Positions 27,162 through 36,306 of a stretch of DNA of 60,716 nucleotides are shown here, piece by piece. The stretch covers positions 1-60,716 of the forward strand of contig CALKXE010000133.1 of the NCBI GenBank assembly GCA_938003955.1. The letters are read 5' to 3'. Source of the stretch: an uncultured Saprospiraceae bacterium. Its GTDB lineage: Bacteria > Bacteroidota > Bacteroidia > Chitinophagales > Saprospiraceae. The number at the start of each line of letters is the position of its first letter. The first letter of the stretch is position 1. The position numbers and the translations under genes were made by a program. A model generated the notes under the pieces. That model had not been told where the DNA came from. It saw nothing but the letters and a program-made list of their open reading frames with translations, and searched no databases.

Positions 27162-28724
27162 ATGTGGTCAAAATATATATTTCTAATTGCCGTGGTGGCA
27201 TTAGGGGCTAATCCGCTTGTGGCTCAATCAGCGAACATCTCATGTGATTTGGTTAATCTATATCAATTGACCTTATCAAAAAGTCCAACACTGGAACGAC
27301 AAAATATTCAGAATAGAATAACTCGATTAGATAAACAGACTGCTGTTAGTCAATTTGATTTTCAGATATATTCAGATCTTTCTATTGATAGATCAGGGTT
27401 AAGTCTTTATAATGCTGATCCGAGAAATGATATAGTAGGAGGGCAAATTAGTACCAACAGTCTCTCCCTATCTGGCGGTGTACAGCGAGTTTTTAGATCC
27501 GGGCTTAGCGCTAATAGTTCCATTCAGTATTCACGAATTGGAGACAATATTCCATTCAATTCTTTTAATGAAGAAGTTGGGTCTTTTGTATCTAATAATC
27601 AAACTGCATTATCATTGTCAGTGACACAGCCTTTACTCAAAGGTCGTGGCCGATCAATAACAACGGCAAATGAAAAAATTGCGGAAATAGGTATTCAGAA
27701 TCAACAATATAATACCACCTTTATTTCTTCGAATGAGTTGTACAATATGACTTTGGGATATTGGCAATATCTGGCTGCTGATAAAAGCTTAGAAATTTAT
27801 AAAGTGAATGAAGCCAGAGTTAGTAAAGTTTTGGAGATAACAAACGAACTGGTTAAAGCGGAAAAAAAACCATTGGCAGATTTGCTACAAATTCAAGCAG
27901 ATCTAAAAGGGAAAGAAAGGCTAACGATTAATGCACAACAACAATTATATATCGCTCGGCAAAACTTAGGCAGACAAATTGGATTGACTACTTCAGAAAG
28001 TGAACAAATTGGGCTTCCAGAAAATGATTTCCCTGATATTGATAAAATAGCTGGGGGGCTTACGCTGCAAGAATTTTTAGATGTCGCTTATCAAAATCGA
28101 TCAGACTTAAAAGCGATAAACAAATCGCTGGAAATTTTAGATATCTATTTAGCCGTAGCTGATAATAATACTAAACCTCAATTAGATCTTACGGGTATCA
28201 TTAATTATGGGGGATCTGTTGCGGGAAATGGAGTAGATCGTTTGTTCTCTGCATTGGGTCAACAAGAAGGTAGAAATTACCACGTAGGAGTAGGTTTGAA
28301 ATTTCTCTTTCCAGTTCAGAACAACTTAGCAGAAGCAAATCAGTTGCGAAATCAATTAGAATTTAATGATCGTGAAATCCTTCTTAAAAATCAAGTTAGA
28401 AACATTGAATTAAATGTAAGTATCGCCTACAACAATTACTTAAACAGTATAGAAGCAGTAAAAAAATCAAATGAGGCACTGGTATACTATGAAGAGGTTT
28501 ATAAAAACGAACAATTTAAATTTCAAAATGGATTGACGACTCTTCTCAACTTGATCCTATTTCAAGAGCGATTAACATTGTCTCAACTAGATGTTATTCA
28601 AAATCAACAACAGTTTGCCATTGCTATTTCAAATTTGAGATTTGAAACTGGAACAATTTTCTCAGAAAAGCAAAATGGGGAGTTGACTAATCTTGATCAG
28701 TTTTATTCGCTACCAAGAAAATAA
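27162..28724 (+). CDS. TolC-family outer-membrane channel of the peptide exporter
   Basis: 520 residues. Signal peptide MWSKYIFLIAVVALGANPLVAQ, then the two OEP repeats (about 40-260 and 300-505) with long coiled helices, e.g. NELYNMTLGYWQYLAADKSLEIYK and NIELNVSIAYNNYLNSIEAVKKSNEAL, and conserved VTQPLLKGRG. Forms the outer-membrane duct for the ABC/HlyD system encoded next. It starts 11 bp after the cNMP-fold gene and ends 28 bp before the adaptor gene. Confidence 0.9.
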   Translation: MWSKYIFLIAVVALGANPLVAQSANISCDLVNLYQLTLSKSPTLERQNIQNRITRLDKQTAVSQFDFQIYSDLSIDRSGLSLYNADPRNDIVGGQISTNSLSLSGGVQRVFRSGLSANSSIQYSRIGDNIPFNSFNEEVGSFVSNNQTALSLSVTQPLLKGRGRSITTANEKIAEIGIQNQQYNTTFISSNELYNMTLGYWQYLAADKSLEIYKVNEARVSKVLEITNELVKAEKKPLADLLQIQADLKGKERLTINAQQQLYIARQNLGRQIGLTTSESEQIGLPENDFPDIDKIAGGLTLQEFLDVAYQNRSDLKAINKSLEILDIYLAVADNNTKPQLDLTGIINYGGSVAGNGVDRLFSALGQQEGRNYHVGVGLKFLFPVQNNLAEANQLRNQLEFNDREILLKNQVRNIELNVSIAYNNYLNSIEAVKKSNEALVYYEEVYKNEQFKFQNGLTTLLNLILFQERLTLSQLDVIQNQQQFAIAISNLRFETGTIFSEKQNGELTNLDQFYSLPRK

Positions 28725-28752
28725 ATTAAACTCATTACATAAATATTTAGAT

Positions 28753-30021
28753 ATGTCAGCTCCTGGATTTTTTAGAAAATCAGCATTAGAAAAACTTTCT
28801 ACTCCTGAAAAATTGGATCAGTTAATTAAAATTACGAGTTCTAGATCTTGGATAGCATTGTTGACCATTGCGATAGCAATCGGCACTGCATTGAGTTGGG
28901 GATTCGTCGGTCGGGTAAAAACAAAAATTAATACCTCGGGTATTCTTTTAGGAGGAGAAGTATATGATATAGTCGCTACCTCACAGGGCCAGTTAAAATC
29001 TCTTAATGTAACTATAGGTGATAAAGTAGATGAGGGAGATATCATAGCCATCATAGATCAACCTGAACTGGCACAACAAATTGAAAGTGCAAAAGCAGCA
29101 TTGATCGAAAGACAATTTGAATTAAAACAACTCTTGGCTTTCGGAACGAAAGATACGGAAATCCAAGATGAGTTAATCGAGCAGCAAAGAGTAAGTGTTG
29201 AACAACAGATTCAATCAGTTGAAAAAAATATAATTTTCCTGAAGCAACAATTGGAAATTGACAAAGAACTCTTCTCTAAAGGGTTAGCTACTAATCCACA
29301 AGTCATCAGCAGTGAGCAACGTTTGGAGAATGCCGAAAATCAAATAATGGATTTGAAAGCGAAACTTGTTCAAATGTCATCGCAAGAACTGAGTGTCGGA
29401 TTTAATCTGAAACAAAAAATAACGCTTATCAAACAAAGAATTGCTCAAGAAAGTAGACGGGCAAATCAACTAGAAGAACAGTATGAGATTAAAAAAAGTA
29501 TCAAGAGTCCGCACAGTGGAGAGGTGGTAGAGGTTCTCAGTACTTCTGGTGTAGTAGTCGGGCCAGGCACACCACTATTCAAAGTGAAAGACGAATTGAA
29601 AATAGCGGATTCTGGCAAGATACGAGGAGTCCTTTATGTGCCTTCTCAAGATGGTAAAAAGATAAAAGTAGGAATGGAAGCTTTGGTTGTCCCGGCGACT
29701 GTGAAACCTCAAGAGTTTGGCTATATGAAAGCAACAGTCACGTATGTATCCGAATTTCCAGTTACACAGCAGGGGATGATGACCTCTATGGGCAATGATC
29801 AATTGGTGCAGGGTTTATTGCGAATGGGAGCTCCGTATGAAGTTGAGGTTGAATTCGAACCGAATCAAGCGTCCTATAGTGGATATGAATGGACATCGGC
29901 AAATGGTCCAGAGGTTATGATTAATGCGGGGACTTCTTGTATGGGTAAAATTACGGTCAAAGAAGAGGTACCTATTGCAATGGTAATACCTGCATTAAGG
30001 AAGTTTTTTGACTTGTATTAA
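28753..30021 (+). CDS. HlyD-family adaptor of the NHLP exporter
   Basis: 422 residues from ATG 28753 (MSAPGFFRKSALEKLSTPEKLDQL), the start typical of NHLP secretion proteins; an upstream in-frame ATG at 28693 would overlap tolC by 32 bp. One membrane helix (about 35-55), a lipoyl half-motif (GQLKSLNVTIGDKVDEGDIIAII), a long coiled coil (about 115-240), the second lipoyl half (IKSPHSGEVVEVLSTSGVVVGPG) and a beta-barrel. Periplasmic bridge between the ABC exporters and TolC. Confidence 0.9.
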   Translation: MSAPGFFRKSALEKLSTPEKLDQLIKITSSRSWIALLTIAIAIGTALSWGFVGRVKTKINTSGILLGGEVYDIVATSQGQLKSLNVTIGDKVDEGDIIAIIDQPELAQQIESAKAALIERQFELKQLLAFGTKDTEIQDELIEQQRVSVEQQIQSVEKNIIFLKQQLEIDKELFSKGLATNPQVISSEQRLENAENQIMDLKAKLVQMSSQELSVGFNLKQKITLIKQRIAQESRRANQLEEQYEIKKSIKSPHSGEVVEVLSTSGVVVGPGTPLFKVKDELKIADSGKIRGVLYVPSQDGKKIKVGMEALVVPATVKPQEFGYMKATVTYVSEFPVTQQGMMTSMGNDQLVQGLLRMGAPYEVEVEFEPNQASYSGYEWTSANGPEVMINAGTSCMGKITVKEEVPIAMVIPALRKFFDLY

Positions 30022-30045
30022 TTCTCACTTTTAGCATCCAAAATC

Positions 30046-32238
30046 ATGATAAAATTTAAAGACAAAAAAAAGAAAAAAGAAATTGTTTCGCAAAGGGTGA
30101 AAACACCAACGGTTTTACAAATGGAAGGTGTAGAATGCGGAGCTGCGGCGTTGGCAATTATACTGGGTTATTACGGTAGGAAGGTACCGTTAGAAAAGTT
30201 AAGGGTAGAGTGTGGTGTATCTCGAGATGGGCTAAAAGCTACCAATATAATGAAAGCGGCTAGATCTTACGGGATGACCACCAAAGGATATGCTAAATCA
30301 ATTAAGAATTTGAAAATGATGAAAATGCCAGTAATTATTTTCTGGAATTTCAATCATTTTTTAGTTTTAGAAGGCTTTACGAAAGATAAAGTTTATTTGA
30401 GTGATCCTGCTCAAGGTAGGTATCAAGTTAGTCATCAAGAATTTGATGATTCATTTACTGGAGTTGTCATAGATATGACTCCCAATGAAGAATTTGTAAA
30501 AGCCAATGAAAAAACAGGGATGTTTCCTTCCTTAGCGAAGCGAATTTCTAATTCTAAATTAAGTTTAGTTTTTATTATTCTAGCGAGTTTATTTCTAGTT
30601 ATTCCAGGATTAATCATTCCTTCATTTACTCAAATATTTGTCGACCAATTTTTAATTAACAGTAGGGAAAGCTTTGTCATGCCATTGATTCTGGCTATGG
30701 GCGGAGTATTAGTCATTCATTCTCTATTAATTTTTATTCAACAATATTACCTACTTCGTCTTGAGACGAAGTTAGCCCTTACGACCTCTAGTAAGTTTCT
30801 CTGGCATATTCTCCATTTACCCTCTCAGTTTTTTTCACAACGATCTAGTGGTGATATAAGCAATAGAGTAGGTCTAAATGATAAAGTAGCGCGCCTACTT
30901 AGTGGTGATCTGGCTAATGCCGCTTTGAATGTCGTAGTTGTTCTTTTTTATGCGCTACTGATGTTTAGTTATGATATAGTATTAACCACGATAGGGATCG
31001 TAATCGCAACTATTAATGTAATTGCACTCCAATTGGTATCACGCGCTAGAAAGGATGGAAATCGAAGATTGACCAATGAAAATGGAAAGCTGATGGGGAA
31101 CACTATGTCTGGAATTAGCATGATAGAAACGCTTAAGTCTAGTGGGAGAGAAGGCGATTTCTTTACGACATGGTCCGGTCACTTGGCTAAGGTAATGAAT
31201 GCACAACAAGAACTTGGATGGTTATCTCTTCGGTTAAATATCATACCTCCGTTATTGATGTCAATAAATACAACTATAATCATGGGCGTTGGTGCTCTGC
31301 GTGTAATGGATGGTGATATGACATTAGGTATGCTAATAGCTTTTTTGTACTTGATGAATAATTTTATTAGACCAGTAAACCAACTAGTAGCCGTAGGAAG
31401 TATGCTTCAAGAAACACAAGGCGATATGGATCGAATTGATGATGTTTTAGACTATGAAGTTTCTGAAGAATTTACTAGAAAGGCTGTAACTATAGAAGAA
31501 GCATCTAATTCAAATAAACTAATTGGAACGCTAGAGTTGAAAAATGTAAACTTTGGTTACACGAGTACTATGCCAGCCCTGATTGAAGATTTTAGTCTAA
31601 AATTAGAGCCAGGAAGTAGGGTTGCTTTAGTAGGTGGTTCGGGAAGTGGAAAGTCAACTGTGGCTAGGCTAGTCTCTGGTTTGTATGAACCATGGGAAGG
31701 GGAGATCTTATTTGACGGGAAGAAAAGACAAGAAATTCCAAGACAGGTAGTTAATAATTCTATGGCAGTAATCGATCAAGAAATAATGATGTTCAATGGT
31801 TCGATTAAAGAGAATCTTTCTTTTTGGGATACGACTATTCCAGAGCATAGAATTATTCAAGCTGCTAAGGACGCAGAGATACACGATGTCATATCTGCAA
31901 GGTCTGATTCATATGATAGTATGGTCGCGGAAAAAGGAACCAATTTTAGTGGCGGTCAGCGTCAACGATTGGAAATTGCTCGTTCTCTTGCATTGAATCC
32001 ATCTTTGCTGATTATGGATGAAGCAACAAGTGCATTAGACCCAAAATCGGAAAAAATGGTGATGGATAATATTCGAAAGAGAGGATGTACTTGTCTGATA
32101 GTTGCGCATAGACTAAGTACTATTCGGGATTGCGATGAGATTATTGTGATGAAGTTTGGGAAAATTGAAGAACGCGGAACGCATGCAGAATTAGTTGCTA
32201 AACAAGGTCTTTATTCCGAATTAATTAGCTCAAAGTAA
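30046..32238 (+). CDS. NHLP peptidase-containing ABC exporter
   Basis: 730 residues. An N-terminal C39 peptidase (about 15-150) with catalytic Cys31 (VECGAA), His104 (NFNHFLVLEG) and Asp120 (LSDPAQG), then a six-helix membrane domain (about 170-470), then an ABC ATPase with GGSGSGKST, FSGGQRQR, LLIMDEATSALD and AHRLS. It cuts double-Gly leaders at the inner membrane and exports the core. This matches the GG ends of the precursor leaders. Paired with the second ABC protein, as is usual in NHLP loci. Confidence 0.95.
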   Translation: MIKFKDKKKKKEIVSQRVKTPTVLQMEGVECGAAALAIILGYYGRKVPLEKLRVECGVSRDGLKATNIMKAARSYGMTTKGYAKSIKNLKMMKMPVIIFWNFNHFLVLEGFTKDKVYLSDPAQGRYQVSHQEFDDSFTGVVIDMTPNEEFVKANEKTGMFPSLAKRISNSKLSLVFIILASLFLVIPGLIIPSFTQIFVDQFLINSRESFVMPLILAMGGVLVIHSLLIFIQQYYLLRLETKLALTTSSKFLWHILHLPSQFFSQRSSGDISNRVGLNDKVARLLSGDLANAALNVVVVLFYALLMFSYDIVLTTIGIVIATINVIALQLVSRARKDGNRRLTNENGKLMGNTMSGISMIETLKSSGREGDFFTTWSGHLAKVMNAQQELGWLSLRLNIIPPLLMSINTTIIMGVGALRVMDGDMTLGMLIAFLYLMNNFIRPVNQLVAVGSMLQETQGDMDRIDDVLDYEVSEEFTRKAVTIEEASNSNKLIGTLELKNVNFGYTSTMPALIEDFSLKLEPGSRVALVGGSGSGKSTVARLVSGLYEPWEGEILFDGKKRQEIPRQVVNNSMAVIDQEIMMFNGSIKENLSFWDTTIPEHRIIQAAKDAEIHDVISARSDSYDSMVAEKGTNFSGGQRQRLEIARSLALNPSLLIMDEATSALDPKSEKMVMDNIRKRGCTCLIVAHRLSTIRDCDEIIVMKFGKIEERGTHAELVAKQGLYSELISSK

Positions 32239-32282
32239 ATCCTTAGTGGTTCGTTATAAGCCTTAAAGAAAAAGAAGTATCC

Positions 32283-35192
32283 ATGAAAAATAGACCAATA
32301 ATAATACCATTAGGAGCCAACACCCCATTTTTTCTTGATAGGAATGATCACATATGGATAGTGGCATCAGGCGTTATCGATTTGTATTTAGTAAAGAGGA
32401 CGCCAGAAGGCATTTTAACAAGTTCTAGAAATTATCTATATACGGCTAAAAAGGGCGATGTATTGTTTAGCCTTAAAACAGGGACTGAATTTAATGAGTT
32501 TTCTCTTATAGCTGTGAGTCCAGCTGGTAACTTAATTGAGATTCATAAATCTTATGTTGGAAATTTAGATAAAAAGCAGCTTGGAAATAAAATTGAAAGT
32601 TGGATATCTTCCATTTCAACAACTGTACAACAGGAATATACACCTAAGACCTACAAAGATATAAGTGAAGGGGGGATTGTAAGTTTAAAGAAAAATGAAA
32701 TCGCTTACCCTGCAAAAGGATTAATTTGGGCAAGAATAAGTGGAGGAAGTGTCTCAGTGTTTGGAGTAGAAGAAAATATTAAGTCTAGTACTTTATCAAA
32801 GAATATATTACTACCAGTAACCAAACAATTATGGTTGAAATCTCAAGATCGAGAAACAGAAGTAGAATTAATTGAAACTTCCAGTTTTGTCCAGGATGAG
32901 ATTACTTTGATGTTATCTATTCATCATATACAGGAATATTTTTTTGAAAAGCTAAAAGATAAATTTCATTCAAAAATTGAAGAAGAAGGGAAGGGGATTT
33001 CGATAAAAAATGCTTCTGATAAAGATGCAATTCAATCTAGTCTTAATGGATTAAAGTCTATTATATTTTCTAAAGATGAACAACAGACATTTTCAAATAT
33101 TAGTGTCACAAATCACCTATTGGCAGCTTGCCAGTTGGTAGGTAAATCGGTTGGGTTTGAGTTTGTAGAGCCTAAGTATATCAGGGATTTTGAGCATAAT
33201 CTGACAGGACAGTTAGATGCTATTGCCCAGGTCTCAAATGTAAGAACTCGAAAAGTAATCTTGAGAGGAAGATGGTGGGAGGAAGAAAATGGTAATTTAT
33301 TGGCATTTACAAGAGATGATAAACAACCAGTTGCACTAATACAGGGGAAAGGTGGAGTCTATTTTATTCAGCGTCCAGAAAATAGGACAAAAGAAAGAGT
33401 AACAGAAGATATTGCACAAAATCTCGAACCAATTTCTTACATGTTTTTATTTGCTTTTGATGAGCAGATGACGTCAATAAGGAAGATTGGGAAATTTGCG
33501 ATTAAAGGACTGCAGTCTGACTTTAGCTATATTATATTGGCGGCTTTTGCAGGGAGTTTGATAGGTTTGTTAGTACCTATTTTGTCAGGAACCTTATTCG
33601 ATGATGTAATTCCTCAAGCTGATCGAAGTTTTCTTTGGGAAGTGTTTGGGATATTGTTAGTCATTGGAATTGTTAAAGCACTATTAGAATTAGTTAAGGG
33701 CATATTATTACTACGAGTTGAAACAAAATCTAATATCACCGTACAAGCGGGATTGATGGATCATCTCTTAAGATTGCCGGTAACGTTTTATAGGAAATTC
33801 ACTGCGGGGGATCTCACAGTAAGAGCACTAGGGATCAACTCCATTCGTCAAATTTTATCTAGCACGATACTAACTGCAGTTCTGAGCGGAACATTCTCAA
33901 TCGTCAATTTAATTTTATTATTCTGGTATGATTCTAGTTTAGCTTGGATAGGAGTAGGACTAGCATTTGTTGCGATTACAATTGTAACAATTTTGGGACT
34001 TTTTAAATTGCAATATGATAGACAGATATCAGATGATCAGGGTGATATGCAAGGGTTCCTTTTTGAGTTTCTTTCGGGAATAAATAAAATAAGAGTGAGT
34101 GGTGCTGAAAATAGAGTTTTTTCTCTTTGGGCAAATAGGTTTAGCCACTATAAAGCCCTTGGATTTAAATCTGGTAATTTTCAAAACTTTGTAGAAGTAT
34201 TCAAAGGGTCTTATCCACTAGTAACAAGTATTTTCTTCTTTAGCTTTATATATTATTCATTAATTAATGCAGCACCTACTAATGAGGGATTAATTTCTGT
34301 TGGTATTTTTATGGCATTTATATCTGCTTTTAATCAGTTTTTAGGTGATTGTCTTAATATGAGTATGAGTCTTATTTCTTCACTTAATATTGTTCCACTA
34401 TATGAGAGATTAAAACCAATATTGGAAGAAAAGCCAGAATCTGCAACTCAAAGTTTTGATCCTGGGGAACTTAGTGGAGAACTTGAATTTAATTCTGTTT
34501 CCTTCCGCTACGAACCAGAACAACCCCTTGTACTTACTGATGTTTCTTTTACAATAAAGGCAGGTGAAATGGTCGCATTTGTTGGACCATCGGGATCGGG
34601 AAAATCTACGGTACTTAGGTTGTTGTTAGGGTTTGAAGAAGCGGAACTAGGCTCGGTTTATTATGATGGGCAGGCTTTTGATTCTCTAAATAAAGATTTA
34701 GTTCGACGACAGATTGGTGTTGTTTTACAAAATGGAGCTCTGATGTCTGGAAGTATTTATCAGAATATTGTAGGGAATTCTGAGTTGACCTTAGAAGATG
34801 CTGAGAAAGCTGCCAAACTTGCAGGACTAGAAGATGATATAGAACAAATGCCAATGGGCATGCATACAATGATTAGCGAGGGAGCGAGTACCTTTTCAGG
34901 AGGTCAACGTCAACGATTAATGATTGCAAGATCGATTGTTCATAAGCCAAGGATGATTTATATGGATGAAGCAACAAGTGCTTTGGATAATCGAACTCAA
35001 AATATCGTTTCTGAAAGTTTGGATAAGTTACAAGCAACTAGAATAATTATTGCGCACAGATTAAGTACAATTATCAATGCAGATAGAATTTTCGTCATGG
35101 ATAAAGGGCAGATTGTTGAATCAGGAACTTATGATCAGTTGATGAAAAATGAGGGATTATTCTCACAATTGGCAAAAAGACAAATAGCTTGA
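32283..35192 (+). CDS. Second NHLP ABC exporter with cNMP/cupin-like N-terminal barrels
   Basis: 969 residues. The N-terminal about 400 residues hold two weak beta-barrel segments (HIWIVASGVIDLYLV... KKGDVLFSL, and GGIVSLKKNEIAYPAKGLIWARISGGSVSVFG) as in NHLP permease/ATPase proteins without a peptidase. The membrane domain follows (about 415-700), then an ABC ATPase with GPSGSGKST, FSGGQRQR, IYMDEATSALD and AHRLS. Probably forms a heterodimer or a partner complex with the C39 exporter 44 bp upstream. The barrel might sense a ligand or the cNMP-fold protein; not shown. Confidence 0.92.
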   Translation: MKNRPIIIPLGANTPFFLDRNDHIWIVASGVIDLYLVKRTPEGILTSSRNYLYTAKKGDVLFSLKTGTEFNEFSLIAVSPAGNLIEIHKSYVGNLDKKQLGNKIESWISSISTTVQQEYTPKTYKDISEGGIVSLKKNEIAYPAKGLIWARISGGSVSVFGVEENIKSSTLSKNILLPVTKQLWLKSQDRETEVELIETSSFVQDEITLMLSIHHIQEYFFEKLKDKFHSKIEEEGKGISIKNASDKDAIQSSLNGLKSIIFSKDEQQTFSNISVTNHLLAACQLVGKSVGFEFVEPKYIRDFEHNLTGQLDAIAQVSNVRTRKVILRGRWWEEENGNLLAFTRDDKQPVALIQGKGGVYFIQRPENRTKERVTEDIAQNLEPISYMFLFAFDEQMTSIRKIGKFAIKGLQSDFSYIILAAFAGSLIGLLVPILSGTLFDDVIPQADRSFLWEVFGILLVIGIVKALLELVKGILLLRVETKSNITVQAGLMDHLLRLPVTFYRKFTAGDLTVRALGINSIRQILSSTILTAVLSGTFSIVNLILLFWYDSSLAWIGVGLAFVAITIVTILGLFKLQYDRQISDDQGDMQGFLFEFLSGINKIRVSGAENRVFSLWANRFSHYKALGFKSGNFQNFVEVFKGSYPLVTSIFFFSFIYYSLINAAPTNEGLISVGIFMAFISAFNQFLGDCLNMSMSLISSLNIVPLYERLKPILEEKPESATQSFDPGELSGELEFNSVSFRYEPEQPLVLTDVSFTIKAGEMVAFVGPSGSGKSTVLRLLLGFEEAELGSVYYDGQAFDSLNKDLVRRQIGVVLQNGALMSGSIYQNIVGNSELTLEDAEKAAKLAGLEDDIEQMPMGMHTMISEGASTFSGGQRQRLMIARSIVHKPRMIYMDEATSALDNRTQNIVSESLDKLQATRIIIAHRLSTIINADRIFVMDKGQIVESGTYDQLMKNEGLFSQLAKRQIA

Positions 35193-35193
35193 T

Positions 35194-36306
35194 ATGGTAA
35201 ATACCCTTTCAAGATATAATCGCCTTCAATCTTTTGGAAGTCAAGGAGATTCTCAAAAAGAATTGTTGAAATATACAGAAAATTCTTTTTTCAGTAATGG
35301 AACGAGTTCTTTTGAATTGAAATCCTTAGAAGATGAACCTTTAGTGGCAAATTGGGAGTCGTATATAGAGGAAGCTTATAAGATAGGAGTCTATCAAACC
35401 TTAAAAAAGTATCTAGTCCAATTTAGGTTTCCTATTAAAGATACTATTAGTCAAACAGATGAATACAAAGACGCAACATTAAGAGGTCATTCTACTCAAT
35501 CTATGAAACTGGCAACTGGGTTGTTTTTGACTGAACCCGATAAGTTACGGCTTTTTTTACACCCAACATTAGTTGGAAGAATACCTGTAATTATTGCAAA
35601 TAATCGATTTGATTTCCAGTCGATTATAAGAGCATTGTCTTACAGGAATGAACCCAAATCAATGCCGAAATCGATGGGAGCGGCGATGATTCAAGGGCTA
35701 AATAATTGGGATAGGTTGAAGAAATCAATACAACTTGCGTCACAAAGTGAGGTATTAAAGAATAAGGCACTCTATCAAGATAGAATTATAGTTTTGAGTA
35801 GAATTCCATATAGTAATGTAGCGGCTTCTGAAATGGACATGGATCATGAAGTTTGGTTAGACAAGTCATTGAGTATTCGGTTAGAACATGAATGCGCACA
35901 TTATTTTACTTTACGTCAATTTGGTAAGATGTCAAATAATATGCACGATGAAATCATCGCTGATTATATGGGTATTCATTCTGTTTTAACTCATTTTAAT
36001 TCGAGTTGGTTTTTACGATTTGTTGGTTTAGCGGACTATCCGAATTTTAATAATTCTGGTCGGCTGAAAAACTATATAGGTGATCCTCCTCTTTCGGAAG
36101 AATCATTTAAAACGCTACAAACTATTGTTAAGCAAGCTGCGGAGAATATTGAAAAGTTTGATAAAGAAATAAAGAATCCGATAAATATAATAAGCCGTCG
36201 ATCTAGAATGGGAGCACTATGCTTACTTAATTTGATGGAATTAGCCTCTGAGGATGGTACTGATCTTCTTTTAGAGAGATTCAATAATCTACAAGCCAAT
36301 ATATGA
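35194..36306 (+). CDS. DUF7005 protein with HExxH motif
   Basis: 370 residues, similar to DUF7005 proteins of NHLP clusters. Conserved stretch FRFPIKDTISQTDEYKDAT (about 78-95), RNEPKSMPKSMGAAMIQGLNNWDR (about 151-174), and a metal motif His232-Glu-Cys-Ala-His236 followed by HDEIIADYMG (Glu253/Asp252) at gluzincin spacing. No signal peptide, so cytoplasmic. It begins one base after the exporter stop and overlaps the cyclase start, so it is made with the export machinery. It may be a peptide-trimming metalloprotease or a non-proteolytic HExxH oxygenase; sequence alone cannot choose. Confidence 0.75.
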   Translation: MVNTLSRYNRLQSFGSQGDSQKELLKYTENSFFSNGTSSFELKSLEDEPLVANWESYIEEAYKIGVYQTLKKYLVQFRFPIKDTISQTDEYKDATLRGHSTQSMKLATGLFLTEPDKLRLFLHPTLVGRIPVIIANNRFDFQSIIRALSYRNEPKSMPKSMGAAMIQGLNNWDRLKKSIQLASQSEVLKNKALYQDRIIVLSRIPYSNVAASEMDMDHEVWLDKSLSIRLEHECAHYFTLRQFGKMSNNMHDEIIADYMGIHSVLTHFNSSWFLRFVGLADYPNFNNSGRLKNYIGDPPLSEESFKTLQTIVKQAAENIEKFDKEIKNPINIISRRSRMGALCLLNLMELASEDGTDLLLERFNNLQANI

